Assembly (NCBI RefSeq): GCF_000686805.1
Contig: NZ_JMLP01000010.1
Span: 332,445 to 396,444 of the forward strand
DNA: 64,000 bases
From: Bacillus sp. UNC41MFS5
Lineage (GTDB): Bacteria > Bacillota > Bacilli > Bacillales_B > DSM-18226
Reading direction: 5' to 3'
Shown: one piece after another, positions 57,029 through 64,000 of the stretch
Layout: the number at the start of each line of letters is the position of its first letter
Position numbering within the stretch: position 1 is the stretch's first letter
The notes under the pieces: model-generated
The model's database searches: none
Told to the model about the DNA's origin: nothing
What the model saw: only the letters and a program-made list of their open reading frames with translations
Position numbers and translations under genes: made by a program

Positions 57029-57049
57029 CGCTGAATATCCAATTCAGCG
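57029..57049 (-). other. Hairpin inside the bkd operon, between bcd and buk
   Basis: Perfect 8-bp stem CGCTGAAT / ATTCAGCG with a 5-base loop, followed on the minus strand by TCTTTGCCTTTC, a weak T-tract. It could be a partial terminator or an mRNA-stabilising or processing hairpin that adjusts downstream expression. Confidence 0.5.
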
Positions 57050-57078
57050 CTTTCCTAAATATATTGCTAACATAAGTT

Positions 57079-58182
57079 CTAGCGAGAAATTCTATGACTT
57101 AAAATATGATGACCGTTTTGGAGAAATTGGCTTCTTGAATTACGAATTCTTGCAATTCTTTCTTCTGCCATCCTGTCAGCAGCTACGTAAGTTGGAATGC
57201 CGTCACGTTTTGAAATTTCAATCACTTTTTCAATTGTCGTATATAGCTGTTCAACCTTTTTCATTGCGCGCTCTTGGTTATAACCATATAATTCATCTGC
57301 CACATTGATTACGCCTCCAGCGTTGATTACATAATCCGGGGCATAAACAATACCCATTTCATGAATAATATCGCCGTGACGGGTATCCTTTAATTGATTG
57401 TTCGCTGAACCAGCAATCACTCTTGCTTTTAACTGCGGAATGGTCTCGTCATTAATCGTTGCTCCGAGTGCGCATGGGGCATAGATATCACATTCCACAC
57501 CATAAATTTCATCAGGATCAACAGCGAGAGCACCAAATGCTTCAACCGCACGGTTAACTGCCTCTTGATTTATATCAGTTACAATCAGTTGTGCTCCTTC
57601 TTCATGCAAATATTCGCAAAGTGTATAAGCAACATTTCCAACACCTTGAACAGCCACTACTTTTCCTTCAAGAGAATCCGTTCCAAACGCCTCTTTCGCA
57701 GCTGCTTTCATACCGCGGTATACACCAAAAGCTGTTACTGGGGAAGGATTTCCAGATGAACCAAACGCTGGAGAAATTCCAGTTACAAAATCTGTCTCTT
57801 CATGAATTAAATCCATATCAGCCACTGTTGTACCAACATCTTCTGCGGTAATATATCTGCCGTTTAATCCTTGAATGTAGCGGCCAAATGCACGGAACAT
57901 TTCTTCATTTTTATCTTTTCTTGGATCACCGATGATAACAGTTTTACCACCGCCAAGATTTAATCCAGCAGCCGCATTCTTATAAGTCATTCCTTTAGCA
58001 AGTCTTAGTGCATCTTCAATGGCTGCTTCTTCGGATGCATACGTCCACATCCGTGTTCCACCTAAAGCTGGCCCTAAAGTTGTATCATGAATAGCAATAA
58101 TTGCTTTTAATCCTGATTGTTTATCCTGACAGAATACCACTTGCTCATAATCGTATTGTTCTAGATATTTGAAAATTTCCAT
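57079..58182 (-). CDS. bcd: Leucine dehydrogenase
   Basis: NAD-dependent oxidative deamination of Leu, Val and Ile to 2-oxoacids, feeding the bkd complex. The 367-residue protein has the glycine-rich active-site loop [14 protein letters not shown] (Lys), [13 protein letters not shown], and the Rossmann motif [18 protein letters not shown]. The ATG at 58182 follows GAGGAGGAAT; the open frame extends 17 codons upstream without support. Confidence 0.95.
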   Translation of the reverse strand: MEIFKYLEQYDYEQVVFCQDKQSGLKAIIAIHDTTLGPALGGTRMWTYASEEAAIEDALRLAKGMTYKNAAAGLNLGGGKTVIIGDPRKDKNEEMFRAFGRYIQGLNGRYITAEDVGTTVADMDLIHEETDFVTGISPAFGSSGNPSPVTAFGVYRGMKAAAKEAFGTDSLEGKVVAVQGVGNVAYTLCEYLHEEGAQLIVTDINQEAVNRAVEAFGALAVDPDEIYGVECDIYAPCALGATINDETIPQLKARVIAGSANNQLKDTRHGDIIHEMGIVYAPDYVINAGGVINVADELYGYNQERAMKKVEQLYTTIEKVIEISKRDGIPTYVAADRMAEERIARIRNSRSQFLQNGHHILSHRISR

Positions 58183-58211
58183 GTATAATTCCTCCTCAAA
58201 TGATTTACTAT

Positions 58212-59117
58212 CTATTTTGATGTAGCACAGCATAACGCTAGTGCAAGGGAATAAAGCTTACTTTCAGCAGAATCTGATCTGGATGTTAACACAATTGGTG
58301 CTTTTGCTCCGGCAATAACGGCGCCAACTTTTGCATTTGCAAAATAAATTAATGATTTATATAATACATTGCCAACTTCAATTGTTGGTACTAATAAAAT
58401 ATCTGCACTCCCCGCTACTTCACTATGAATCCCTTTATGTTCCGCAGCAAGCGTTGATACAGCATTATCTAAACCTAAAGGACCATCCACAATACAGTCC
58501 AAAATCTGCCCTCGTTTATTCATTACCGTTAATGCAGCTGCATCTAATGTGGCTTGCATAGCCGGATTAACTACTTCCACAGCAGCTACAGGTGCCACTT
58601 TCGGTACATCTATTCCAATTGACCTTGCAATGGAAACTGCATTTTTAATAATTTGTGCTTTCTGTTCTAAATCGGGAGCAATATTCATTGCAGCATCTGT
58701 AATGATCGTAAAACGATTGAAGCCAGGAACTTCAAATGCAGCAATATGTGATAAGACATTTCCTGTCCTAAGTCCATACACCTTATTCAAAACTGCCTTT
58801 AAAAAAATATTTGTGGGAATATTACCTTTCATTAAGACATTTGCTTCTTTATTAAAAACTGCCTTTACTGCTAATTCTGCCGCTGCAGCATTTGAATCAG
58901 CATTGACAACTTTTAAATTAAGATCGTTAATGTTTGGGTGTTTTTCTTTAATAATGGATTTAATTTTTTCTTCGTCACCGAAAAGAATAAATTTTGCAAG
59001 ATTTTGTTCTAAAGCAGCGATAACTGCTTCAATGACTTCTAAATCTTCTGCCGCAGCAACTGCAACGGTGTTTGTACGTACTTGGGCTGCTTTGTCAATT
59101 AGTGAATCAAGCAACAA
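58212..59117 (-). CDS. ptb: Phosphate butyryltransferase
   Basis: Converts (iso)butyryl- or isovaleryl-CoA plus phosphate to the acyl phosphate. The 301-residue protein belongs to the phosphotransacetylase family: [37 protein letters not shown] and [18 protein letters not shown] are typical. I place the start at TTG 59117: the N-terminus [20 protein letters not shown] then aligns without gaps to B. subtilis Ptb. The upstream ATG at 59156 falls at the expected sigma-54 transcription start. First gene of the bkd operon. Confidence 0.92.
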   Translation of the reverse strand: MLLDSLIDKAAQVRTNTVAVAAAEDLEVIEAVIAALEQNLAKFILFGDEEKIKSIIKEKHPNINDLNLKVVNADSNAAAAELAVKAVFNKEANVLMKGNIPTNIFLKAVLNKVYGLRTGNVLSHIAAFEVPGFNRFTIITDAAMNIAPDLEQKAQIIKNAVSIARSIGIDVPKVAPVAAVEVVNPAMQATLDAAALTVMNKRGQILDCIVDGPLGLDNAVSTLAAEHKGIHSEVAGSADILLVPTIEVGNVLYKSLIYFANAKVGAVIAGAKAPIVLTSRSDSAESKLYSLALALCCATSK

Positions 59118-59164
59118 GTTGTCATCAACCCTTTCTCCTCTTACTGCAACTCCCATACTAAAAT

Positions 59165-59181
59165 ATGCAATTTCCGTGCCA
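59165..59181 (-). promoter_or_regulatory. Sigma-54 (SigL) promoter of the bkd operon
   Basis: Minus strand TGGCAC (59176-59181), five bases, TTGCAT (59165-59170): a canonical -24/-12 promoter. It lies between bkdR and ptb, so BkdR is the obvious activator. Transcription would start near 59153. Confidence 0.93.
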
Positions 59182-59192
59182 AACCACTTTTA

Positions 59193-59207
59193 ATGAAAAC
59201 GCTTTAC
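59193..59207 (-). promoter_or_regulatory. Near-consensus cre-like site upstream of the bkd promoter
   Basis: ATGAAAACGCTTTAC matches the cre consensus at all but one defined position (the penultimate C is A). It is just upstream of the -24 element. Suggestive of CcpA input, not proof. Confidence 0.3.
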
Positions 59208-59249
59208 TACACTTCACCCAAGTGTGCACTTTCTTTCATAATATGAAAT

Positions 59250-61325
59250 TTATTGCATGCTATTTTTTTCAATATTATATTTTTCGATCTTATAATATAA
59301 ATTCCTTACAGACAATCCGAGTGTTTTTGCTGTTAATGTTTTATTCCCATTTAAACGAAGAAGTGCTTGCTTAATAATTTTAGCCTCAAATTCTTCCATC
59401 ATATCTGATAAGGTTCGATCCATAACCACGGAATCAGAAGAATTGCTTACAAATGGTTCCGATAAGTTTTTTTTATTTTTTAATTCTGGTAAGTGCTGAA
59501 CATCTATAAACTGATCATTATAATTCATAAAAATGATCGCTCTTCCAAGTATATTTTCTAATTCTCTTACGTTACCTGGCCAGTCATATTCCATTAATTG
59601 CTTCAGTGCCGCTGGGGTAATTCCTTCTACATTCCTTCCATAGTCCTGACTAATTTTTTGAATAAGCCTTTCATTTAAAAGAGGGATTTCCTCCTTACGT
59701 TTTCTTAATGGCGGAATATGAATTGGCATACGATTTAATCGATAATATAAGTCTTCCCGAAAGGAGCCTTTAGCAATACCTTTTTCTAAATTGACATTAG
59801 TTGCCGCAATAATTCTAACATTAATGGAAATAGGCTTTGTTCCGCCTACACGGATGATTTCTTTTTCTTGCAAAACCCTGAGTAGCTTTGCCTGTGTATT
59901 TACTGGAAGCTCACCGATTTCATCTAGGAAAATACTTCCATTATTAGCCTCTTCAAAAAAGCCTCTTTTCCCGCCTCTTACTGCGCCCGAAAAAGCTCCC
60001 TCTTCATAGCCAAATAGTTCACTTTCCAGCAAAGTTTCCGAAATAGCAGCACAATTGACCCTGATAAATTTGTTATATTTCCGGTCACTCGCATTATGTA
60101 TGGCATGAGCAAACAATTCCTTCCCTGTTCCCGATTCACCTCGCAGGAGGACGGTCGCAGGAGTTTTTGCTCCTAATTTTGCTTGTTCCATTGCAAGCAT
60201 CATTTCATCGGATTGACCAATGATATCCTCAAATGTATATTTCGCTTCAAGTTTACGAATGAGTTGGCGTGCACGATTTAATTCCCTATTTAAAGATTTC
60301 ATCTCGGACATATCGTGGATAACACCAACACTGCCCTTTAACTTTCCTTTTACAATAATTGGAGCAACATTCACTATAACTTCTCGTTTACTTGGTCCCA
60401 CTCTCATTGGTACCCCGCGGACAGCTCTCCTCGTTTGAAGCACTTTCATGTGCATACTTTCACCCTCAGATATATCGGCTGTGGCAGGTTGGCCTATAAC
60501 TTGTTCCTGGGTAAGACCTGTAATCCGTGAGTAAGCAGGATTAATAAGTATTCCCCTGCCATTCTCATCCACAACAGAAATGGCATCATCACTAGAATGA
60601 ATAATAGCCTGAAGCATCGTTTGAATTTCTCGTAAATCTGTAAGTTCCTCTGCTAGATTAACCACTTCAGTAATATCTTTGAAGACAGCAAATGCACCAA
60701 TCAAGGTGCCATTTTCTTCAATAATGGGAATCCTTGTAGTAATAATTTTTCGATCATTTTTCAAACCCATTTCTTGGTTTTCTTCAATTCTTCTTGACTC
60801 AAGGATGAATGGGAGCCTGCTTGTAGGAATTACTTCAACTACATATTTGCCTATTGCCTGTTCTTTTGTTACACCGATTATTTCTTGTGCGCGTGTATTA
60901 AATAGGATGACCTTACCATATTTATCAATAACAACCATTCCGTCATTAGTTGCATTAAAAATAAGTTCTTGCTGGTAGGATTCATTTTTGTGCTTTTCGA
61001 TGAGATCTTCCTTTTCTTCCATAATTTTTGCAACTAGAAAGGCAACGCTTCCTGGAATCAAAACGGTCTGTTTATTTTTTGTATTTCTTAACTCTTGGAA
61101 AACGGCTTCATTTCCAGTAACTTCAATTATAATATCAATCTGATCAACTAAATAGGGCTGCCAGTCTGTCCCAGTATTAATGCCTTCTTTACGTGCTAAC
61201 AAAACGCCAGGTGCATTTATATTCCGATCAATGACAACACTTACCTTTAAAACTTCAGATTCTTTTAGAATTTTTAAGATTGCCGTACCACCTTTTCCTG
61301 CACCAACAATCATTACGTTCTGCAT
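59250..61325 (-). CDS. bkdR: Sigma-54-dependent activator BkdR
   Basis: A 691-residue enhancer-binding protein. The N-terminal part (1-100) has a nucleotide-binding-like start ([16 protein letters not shown]). Two PAS domains follow (about 115-225 and 235-345). Then comes the AAA+ domain with Walker [12 protein letters not shown], the sigma-54-contact loop EEGAFSGA, Walker [13 protein letters not shown] and an arginine finger region. A C-terminal Fis-type helix-turn-helix ends the protein ([17 protein letters not shown]). It activates the SigL promoter directly downstream; effector sensing is probably by the PAS or N-terminal domain. Confidence 0.95.
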   Translation of the reverse strand: MQNVMIVGAGKGGTAILKILKESEVLKVSVVIDRNINAPGVLLARKEGINTGTDWQPYLVDQIDIIIEVTGNEAVFQELRNTKNKQTVLIPGSVAFLVAKIMEEKEDLIEKHKNESYQQELIFNATNDGMVVIDKYGKVILFNTRAQEIIGVTKEQAIGKYVVEVIPTSRLPFILESRRIEENQEMGLKNDRKIITTRIPIIEENGTLIGAFAVFKDITEVVNLAEELTDLREIQTMLQAIIHSSDDAISVVDENGRGILINPAYSRITGLTQEQVIGQPATADISEGESMHMKVLQTRRAVRGVPMRVGPSKREVIVNVAPIIVKGKLKGSVGVIHDMSEMKSLNRELNRARQLIRKLEAKYTFEDIIGQSDEMMLAMEQAKLGAKTPATVLLRGESGTGKELFAHAIHNASDRKYNKFIRVNCAAISETLLESELFGYEEGAFSGAVRGGKRGFFEEANNGSIFLDEIGELPVNTQAKLLRVLQEKEIIRVGGTKPISINVRIIAATNVNLEKGIAKGSFREDLYYRLNRMPIHIPPLRKRKEEIPLLNERLIQKISQDYGRNVEGITPAALKQLMEYDWPGNVRELENILGRAIIFMNYNDQFIDVQHLPELKNKKNLSEPFVSNSSDSVVMDRTLSDMMEEFEAKIIKQALLRLNGNKTLTAKTLGLSVRNLYYKIEKYNIEKNSMQ

Positions 61326-61508
61326 TTAAATACCCCTCATAAGAAAATTTTTTCATAATATTTAAGAAACCCATGCAACTTTTTTCATATCTATTTTATC
61401 TCCAATCACAATCATTGACAAATTATATCTATGTAATAATATTTTCTTGAGATATAATCAAAATAAGGCTTTTCACTTTGCAAAATTTGATATTGGAAGG
61501 ATTTATTT

Positions 61509-61742
61509 ATGAAGCGAATTATTGCCCTCTTGATTGTATTAATTCCTGGTATCCTAGCTGCTGTTGGCATTAAATTAATGCGTGATATGTTATTCGGAAT
61601 AGTACAAGCACCATTTCCTAATTTATTACTTCAATTTCTAACTGGATTAATCTTTTTTATCGGAGGACTAGGCTTCGTCGCAGGATTTGTTTTCCATCGC
61701 GATCGAAAAAGAAGCAAAGTTCAAAAGAGATTTAAAAAATAA
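61509..61742 (+). CDS. yqzF: DUF2627 membrane protein YqzF
   Basis: A 77-residue protein with two membrane spans (about residues 3-20 and 42-62) and a basic C-terminal tail (HRDRKRSKVQKRFKK). It matches the DUF2627/YqzF family in length and layout and lies next to bkdR, as in B. subtilis. Function unknown. TGGAAGGA precedes the ATG. Confidence 0.85.
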   Translation: MKRIIALLIVLIPGILAAVGIKLMRDMLFGIVQAPFPNLLLQFLTGLIFFIGGLGFVAGFVFHRDRKRSKVQKRFKK

Positions 61743-61767
61743 AAAGAGGCCATTAAGGTCTCTTTTC
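61741..61767. terminator. Terminator between yqzF and yqiK
   Basis: AAAAGAGGCC / GGTCTCTTTT stem with a short AT loop, T-rich on both strands, at the ends of two converging genes. Confidence 0.75.
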
Positions 61768-62481
61768 AAATTGCTTTCGTATTTTTAATGCCTTAACTGG
61801 ATCATCAGTAATAAGTGCCGTACAATTAATATTAAAAAGACGCTGCAAATCCACTTCTTTATTTACCGTATAAGGTCGTACGGCAATTCCATTTTCAATG
61901 GTTTTAATGATAATTTCATCAGATATCGCAGAATGTTTGGGATGAATCCCTTTTGCTCGAATCGCTTTGGCATAGACCCATGGCATGTAAATTCCCTCAA
62001 GAAATAGAGGGGCTGTTTCTATTTCTGGTGCTATACTGTAGGTATAGACGATACTATAATGATTAAAAGAGGAAATGATAATTCTATCCACTAACTTATA
62101 TTTGTAAATAAGCTGAATGACTTTTTCTTCCATTCCTTTATAGGGAATGAGTCCATTTTTGAGTTCAATATTACATAACAATTTATTTGTACATAGCCAT
62201 TCCAACACTTCCGTTAATGCGGGAATTGGTTCCATTTTGCTGTTTTTATTATTCGCATTCAACTTTCTTAAATCTTTATATAAAAAATCTTTGACAAACC
62301 CTTTACCATTCGTAGTTCGATCAACTTTTTCATCATGGATGACAACTATTTCACCGTCCTTAGTTAATTGTACATCCAATTCTAATCCGTCAGCTCCGGC
62401 TTTTTCTGCTTCTATAAAGGCTGTAAGTGTATTTTCGGCAAAAGAAGCGGAATAACCACGGTGCGCAAAAATCTGAGTCAT
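61753..62481 (-). CDS. yqiK: Glycerophosphodiester phosphodiesterase YqiK
   Basis: A 242-residue GDPD TIM-barrel enzyme hydrolysing glycerophosphodiesters to glycerol-3-phosphate and an alcohol. Active-site features: IFAHRGYSASFAENTLTAF (general acid/base His), ADGLELDVQLTKDGEIVVIHD (Glu/Asp/His metal site), and LLCNIELKNG. There is no signal peptide, so it is cytoplasmic. The ATG at 62481 follows GGGAAG; the open frame extends 20 codons upstream but length and start then disagree with the family. Confidence 0.93.
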   Translation of the reverse strand: MTQIFAHRGYSASFAENTLTAFIEAEKAGADGLELDVQLTKDGEIVVIHDEKVDRTTNGKGFVKDFLYKDLRKLNANNKNSKMEPIPALTEVLEWLCTNKLLCNIELKNGLIPYKGMEEKVIQLIYKYKLVDRIIISSFNHYSIVYTYSIAPEIETAPLFLEGIYMPWVYAKAIRAKGIHPKHSAISDEIIIKTIENGIAVRPYTVNKEVDLQRLFNINCTALITDDPVKALKIRKQFEKRP

Positions 62482-62519
62482 ATCTTCACTTCCCAACTTA
62501 AATTTAGGAGGAATAACAA

Positions 62520-62657
62520 ATGAAACCCTTACAGTTATCACCTGAAACTGCCATAAAGCTTTCTGAAAAGTTAAATGTTCCGATAGAACAGCTTATGCAT
62601 ATGCCCCAACATATTCTTATTCAAAAACTGATGGAATTAGAGAACGAAAAGAAATAA
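62520..62657 (+). CDS. Small YycC-family-like protein
   Basis: ATG with a strong GGAGGAATAAC site encodes 45 residues: MKPLQLSPETAIKLSEKLNV, then PIEQLMHMPQHILIQKLMEL and a short charged tail. The pattern (MxPLQxSPETA, LNVP, HMPQHIL) is that of the YycC family of small Bacillaceae proteins as I remember it; function unknown. Divergent from yqiK by 38 bases. The group II intron begins shortly after its stop. Confidence 0.7.
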   Translation: MKPLQLSPETAIKLSEKLNVPIEQLMHMPQHILIQKLMELENEKK

Positions 62658-62689
62658 ATTTCTAAAATCCTTAATCCAATTTTAAAGTA

Positions 62690-64000
62690 ATCGAGTAGAG
62701 GGAAAATAAATGTATTATTTTCGCCCCTCTCACAACACCGTACGTACGGTTCGCGTATACGGCGTTTCAATTTATATCACAGTGTGTACTTTTAGATAAT
62801 GTTCTAAAGCAGAGGGGACTCCCCTCTGCTTTAGTCTTTTGTTTGAGATTGCTCTTTGGACGACTTTGGATAATCCTATGAATCGGTAACCTTTTCGACA
62901 ATAGGTTAATCCTTTCGCTTCTTCCTCCGGAATCCCTAGTTGAATAAGCGATCTAATTTGTTTCTTCGCTACTTTCCATTGTTTCCAGATAATGACCCTG
63001 ATTCTGGAGCGAAGCTTCGTGTCTATTCGTTCAGTCACTTTTTTCATGTTTGCCACTCTGAAGTAGTTTACCCATCCTAATATTACTTGTTTCAATTTCA
63101 ATATTCGGTAGTCTAATGGAACACTCCAGTTTCGCTTTGTCAGTTGTCGAAGCTTCCTTTGAAACTTCTGTACCGAACTTAGATGAGGTTTCACTTGATA
63201 TCTCTTGTTATTAATGTCGTAATAATACCAAAATCCTAAGAATTTTAATTCTTTTGGACGTGAAATTCTGCTCTTCTCTACGTTGACTATCAGACCTAAT
63301 TTCTCTTCTATAAATCTCACGATTGAATTCATTACTCGGTTCGCTGCTTTTTCACTTTTCACAAAGATAAGAGCGTCATCAGCGTACCTCACGAACCTTA
63401 ATCCTCTTTTCTCTAGTTCCTTATCAAGTTCGTTTAACATAATATTACTTAATAGTGGACTGAGGTTTCCTCCTTGCGGAGTACCGACAGGTGTGTCTTC
63501 ATATTTTCCATTCACCATGACTCCACTGACTAAGTATTTTCTGATTAACGAGATGACATCGCCATCTTTTATTGTGTTGGATATAATTCGCATGAGTTTA
63601 TCATGATGGACCGTATCGAAGAATCTTTCAAGGTCAATGTCGACTACCCAATCAAGACTATCGTTCAGAAATTCCAGGCTTTTAATAATCGCCATTTCAC
63701 AACTTCTTTTAGGTCTGAAACCGTAACTAAATTCGCTGAACCGTTCTTCAAATATGGGATTGAGAACTTGATGAATGGCTTGTTGAACGACTCTGTCCAC
63801 TACTGTTGGTATTCCCAATTTGCGCATCTTTCCGTTTTCTTTTGGGATTTCCACTCTTAAGGCAGCTTGTGGTTGGTATTTTCTTGTTCTGATGCGCTGG
63901 CGCAACTCATCTTTGTTCTCTTTCAGGTGTTGCTTAAGTTCGTCGACTGTAACTCCATCAACACCACTGGCACCTTTATTTTTATAGACACGTAGGTAGG
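62690..64000 (-). mobile_element. Group II intron, 3' portion (continues past the window)
   Basis: Minus strand, reading from the window edge: the intron-encoded reverse transcriptase, then domain V (about 62735-62765). The latter is a hairpin with GCCGTAT and ACGGTG arms, a CGC triad and an AC bulge. Domain VI is an AT-rich hairpin (about 62692-62730), and the 3' end reads CTACTCGAT near 62690. This is the typical bacterial intron 3' architecture. The 5' end and exon-binding sites lie outside the window, so class and insertion target cannot be fixed. Confidence 0.85.
62772..64000 (-). CDS. ltrA: Group II intron reverse transcriptase/maturase, 5' end outside window
   Basis: A reverse transcriptase running off the right edge; about 409 residues are visible. 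The frame stays open to position 64000 and reads KNKGASGVDGVTVDEL, the usual RT-0 region. RT motifs include VEIPKENGKMRKLGIPTVVDR, SYGFRPKRSC, DIDLERFFDTVHHD, TPQGGNLSPLLSNIMLNELD and the catalytic RYADDALIF. The maturase (X) domain follows and the protein ends without an HNH endonuclease. It drives splicing and retrohoming of the surrounding intron. No internal stops seen, so it could be active. Confidence 0.93.
   Translation of the reverse strand, partial: YLRVYKNKGASGVDGVTVDELKQHLKENKDELRQRIRTRKYQPQAALRVEIPKENGKMRKLGIPTVVDRVVQQAIHQVLNPIFEERFSEFSYGFRPKRSCEMAIIKSLEFLNDSLDWVVDIDLERFFDTVHHDKLMRIISNTIKDGDVISLIRKYLVSGVMVNGKYEDTPVGTPQGGNLSPLLSNIMLNELDKELEKRGLRFVRYADDALIFVKSEKAANRVMNSIVRFIEEKLGLIVNVEKSRISRPKELKFLGFWYYYDINNKRYQVKPHLSSVQKFQRKLRQLTKRNWSVPLDYRILKLKQVILGWVNYFRVANMKKVTERIDTKLRSRIRVIIWKQWKVAKKQIRSLIQLGIPEEEAKGLTYCRKGYRFIGLSKVVQRAISNKRLKQRGVPSALEHYLKVHTVI

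Noticed and set aside
57015..57308. Plus-strand frame opposite the end of bcd
   Set aside because: Antisense to bcd, with a hairpin in its first part and no coding-like start signals.
63283..63860. Plus-strand frames opposite the intron reverse transcriptase
   Set aside because: Antisense shadows of a strongly supported coding region.

Overview
The window is chromosomal DNA from an endospore-forming, low-GC Gram-positive bacterium of the family Bacillaceae. Gene order from lysA to yqiK closely follows the Bacillus subtilis lysA-spoVA-spoIIA-dacF-xerD-fur-spoIIM-nudF-yqk-yqj-art-bkd segment. Extra propionate and methylmalonyl genes, and a leucine/ketone-body catabolism insert, point to a relative of B. 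subtilis such as Neobacillus, Priestia or a similar genus. That placement is inference. No tRNA, rRNA, CRISPR array, prophage or recognisable defence island was seen.

Layout. 1-2.5 kb: ypuF, ribT, a 31-residue membrane peptide and ypuA. 2.5-10.2 kb: lysA, then sporulation genes on the minus strand (spoVAF, spoVAEA, spoVAB, spoVAA, sigF-spoIIAB-spoIIAA, dacF). The spoVA cluster lacks spoVAC, spoVAD and spoVAEB. 10.2-18.2 kb: nucleoside catabolism (deoB-pupG-pdp, with a CcpA cre site), xerD-yqzK, fur, spoIIM, endoQ and nudF. 18.2-26.5 kb: mciZ, yqkF, yqkE, scoAB, HMG-CoA lyase, yqkD, yqkB, a CDGSH protein, and an SOS-controlled uvrX-yolD operon. 26.3-34.7 kb: yqzH, yqjQ-yqjP, T-box-controlled proI, a glycosyltransferase, namA, rnz and zwf. 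34.7-45.4 kb: DNA polymerase IV, a PepT-like peptidase, the yqjD-yqjC acyl-CoA carboxylase/epimerase pair, prli42, an L,D-transpeptidase, yqjA, artPQR, an M20 amidohydrolase and brxB. 45.5-61.3 kb: one long co-directional block, bkdR - ptb-bcd-buk-lpdV-bkdAA-bkdAB-bkdB - mutA-mutB-meaB. 61.5-64 kb: yqzF, yqiK, a YycC-like protein and the 3' part of a group II intron.

How it works together. The bkd block converts leucine, isoleucine and valine to acyl-CoAs. Its promoter has a canonical sigma-54 (SigL) -24/-12 signature, and BkdR is encoded immediately upstream. Downstream mutA-mutB-meaB, with yqjC and yqjD, would carry propionyl-CoA from valine and isoleucine into succinyl-CoA. The mvaB and scoAB genes would carry leucine carbon through HMG-CoA and acetoacetate. 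The sporulation genes carry promoter signatures for SigH/Spo0A (spoIIA), SigF (dacF) and SigE (spoIIM, mciZ), with a weaker SigG candidate (spoVA).

Two families of dispersed GC-rich palindromic repeats sit between genes, including inside the bkd operon. The window is mostly conserved core chromosome. The best points for follow-up are the split spoVA operon, several short unannotated peptides, the repeats and the intron at the right edge. I found no convincing wholly new system.
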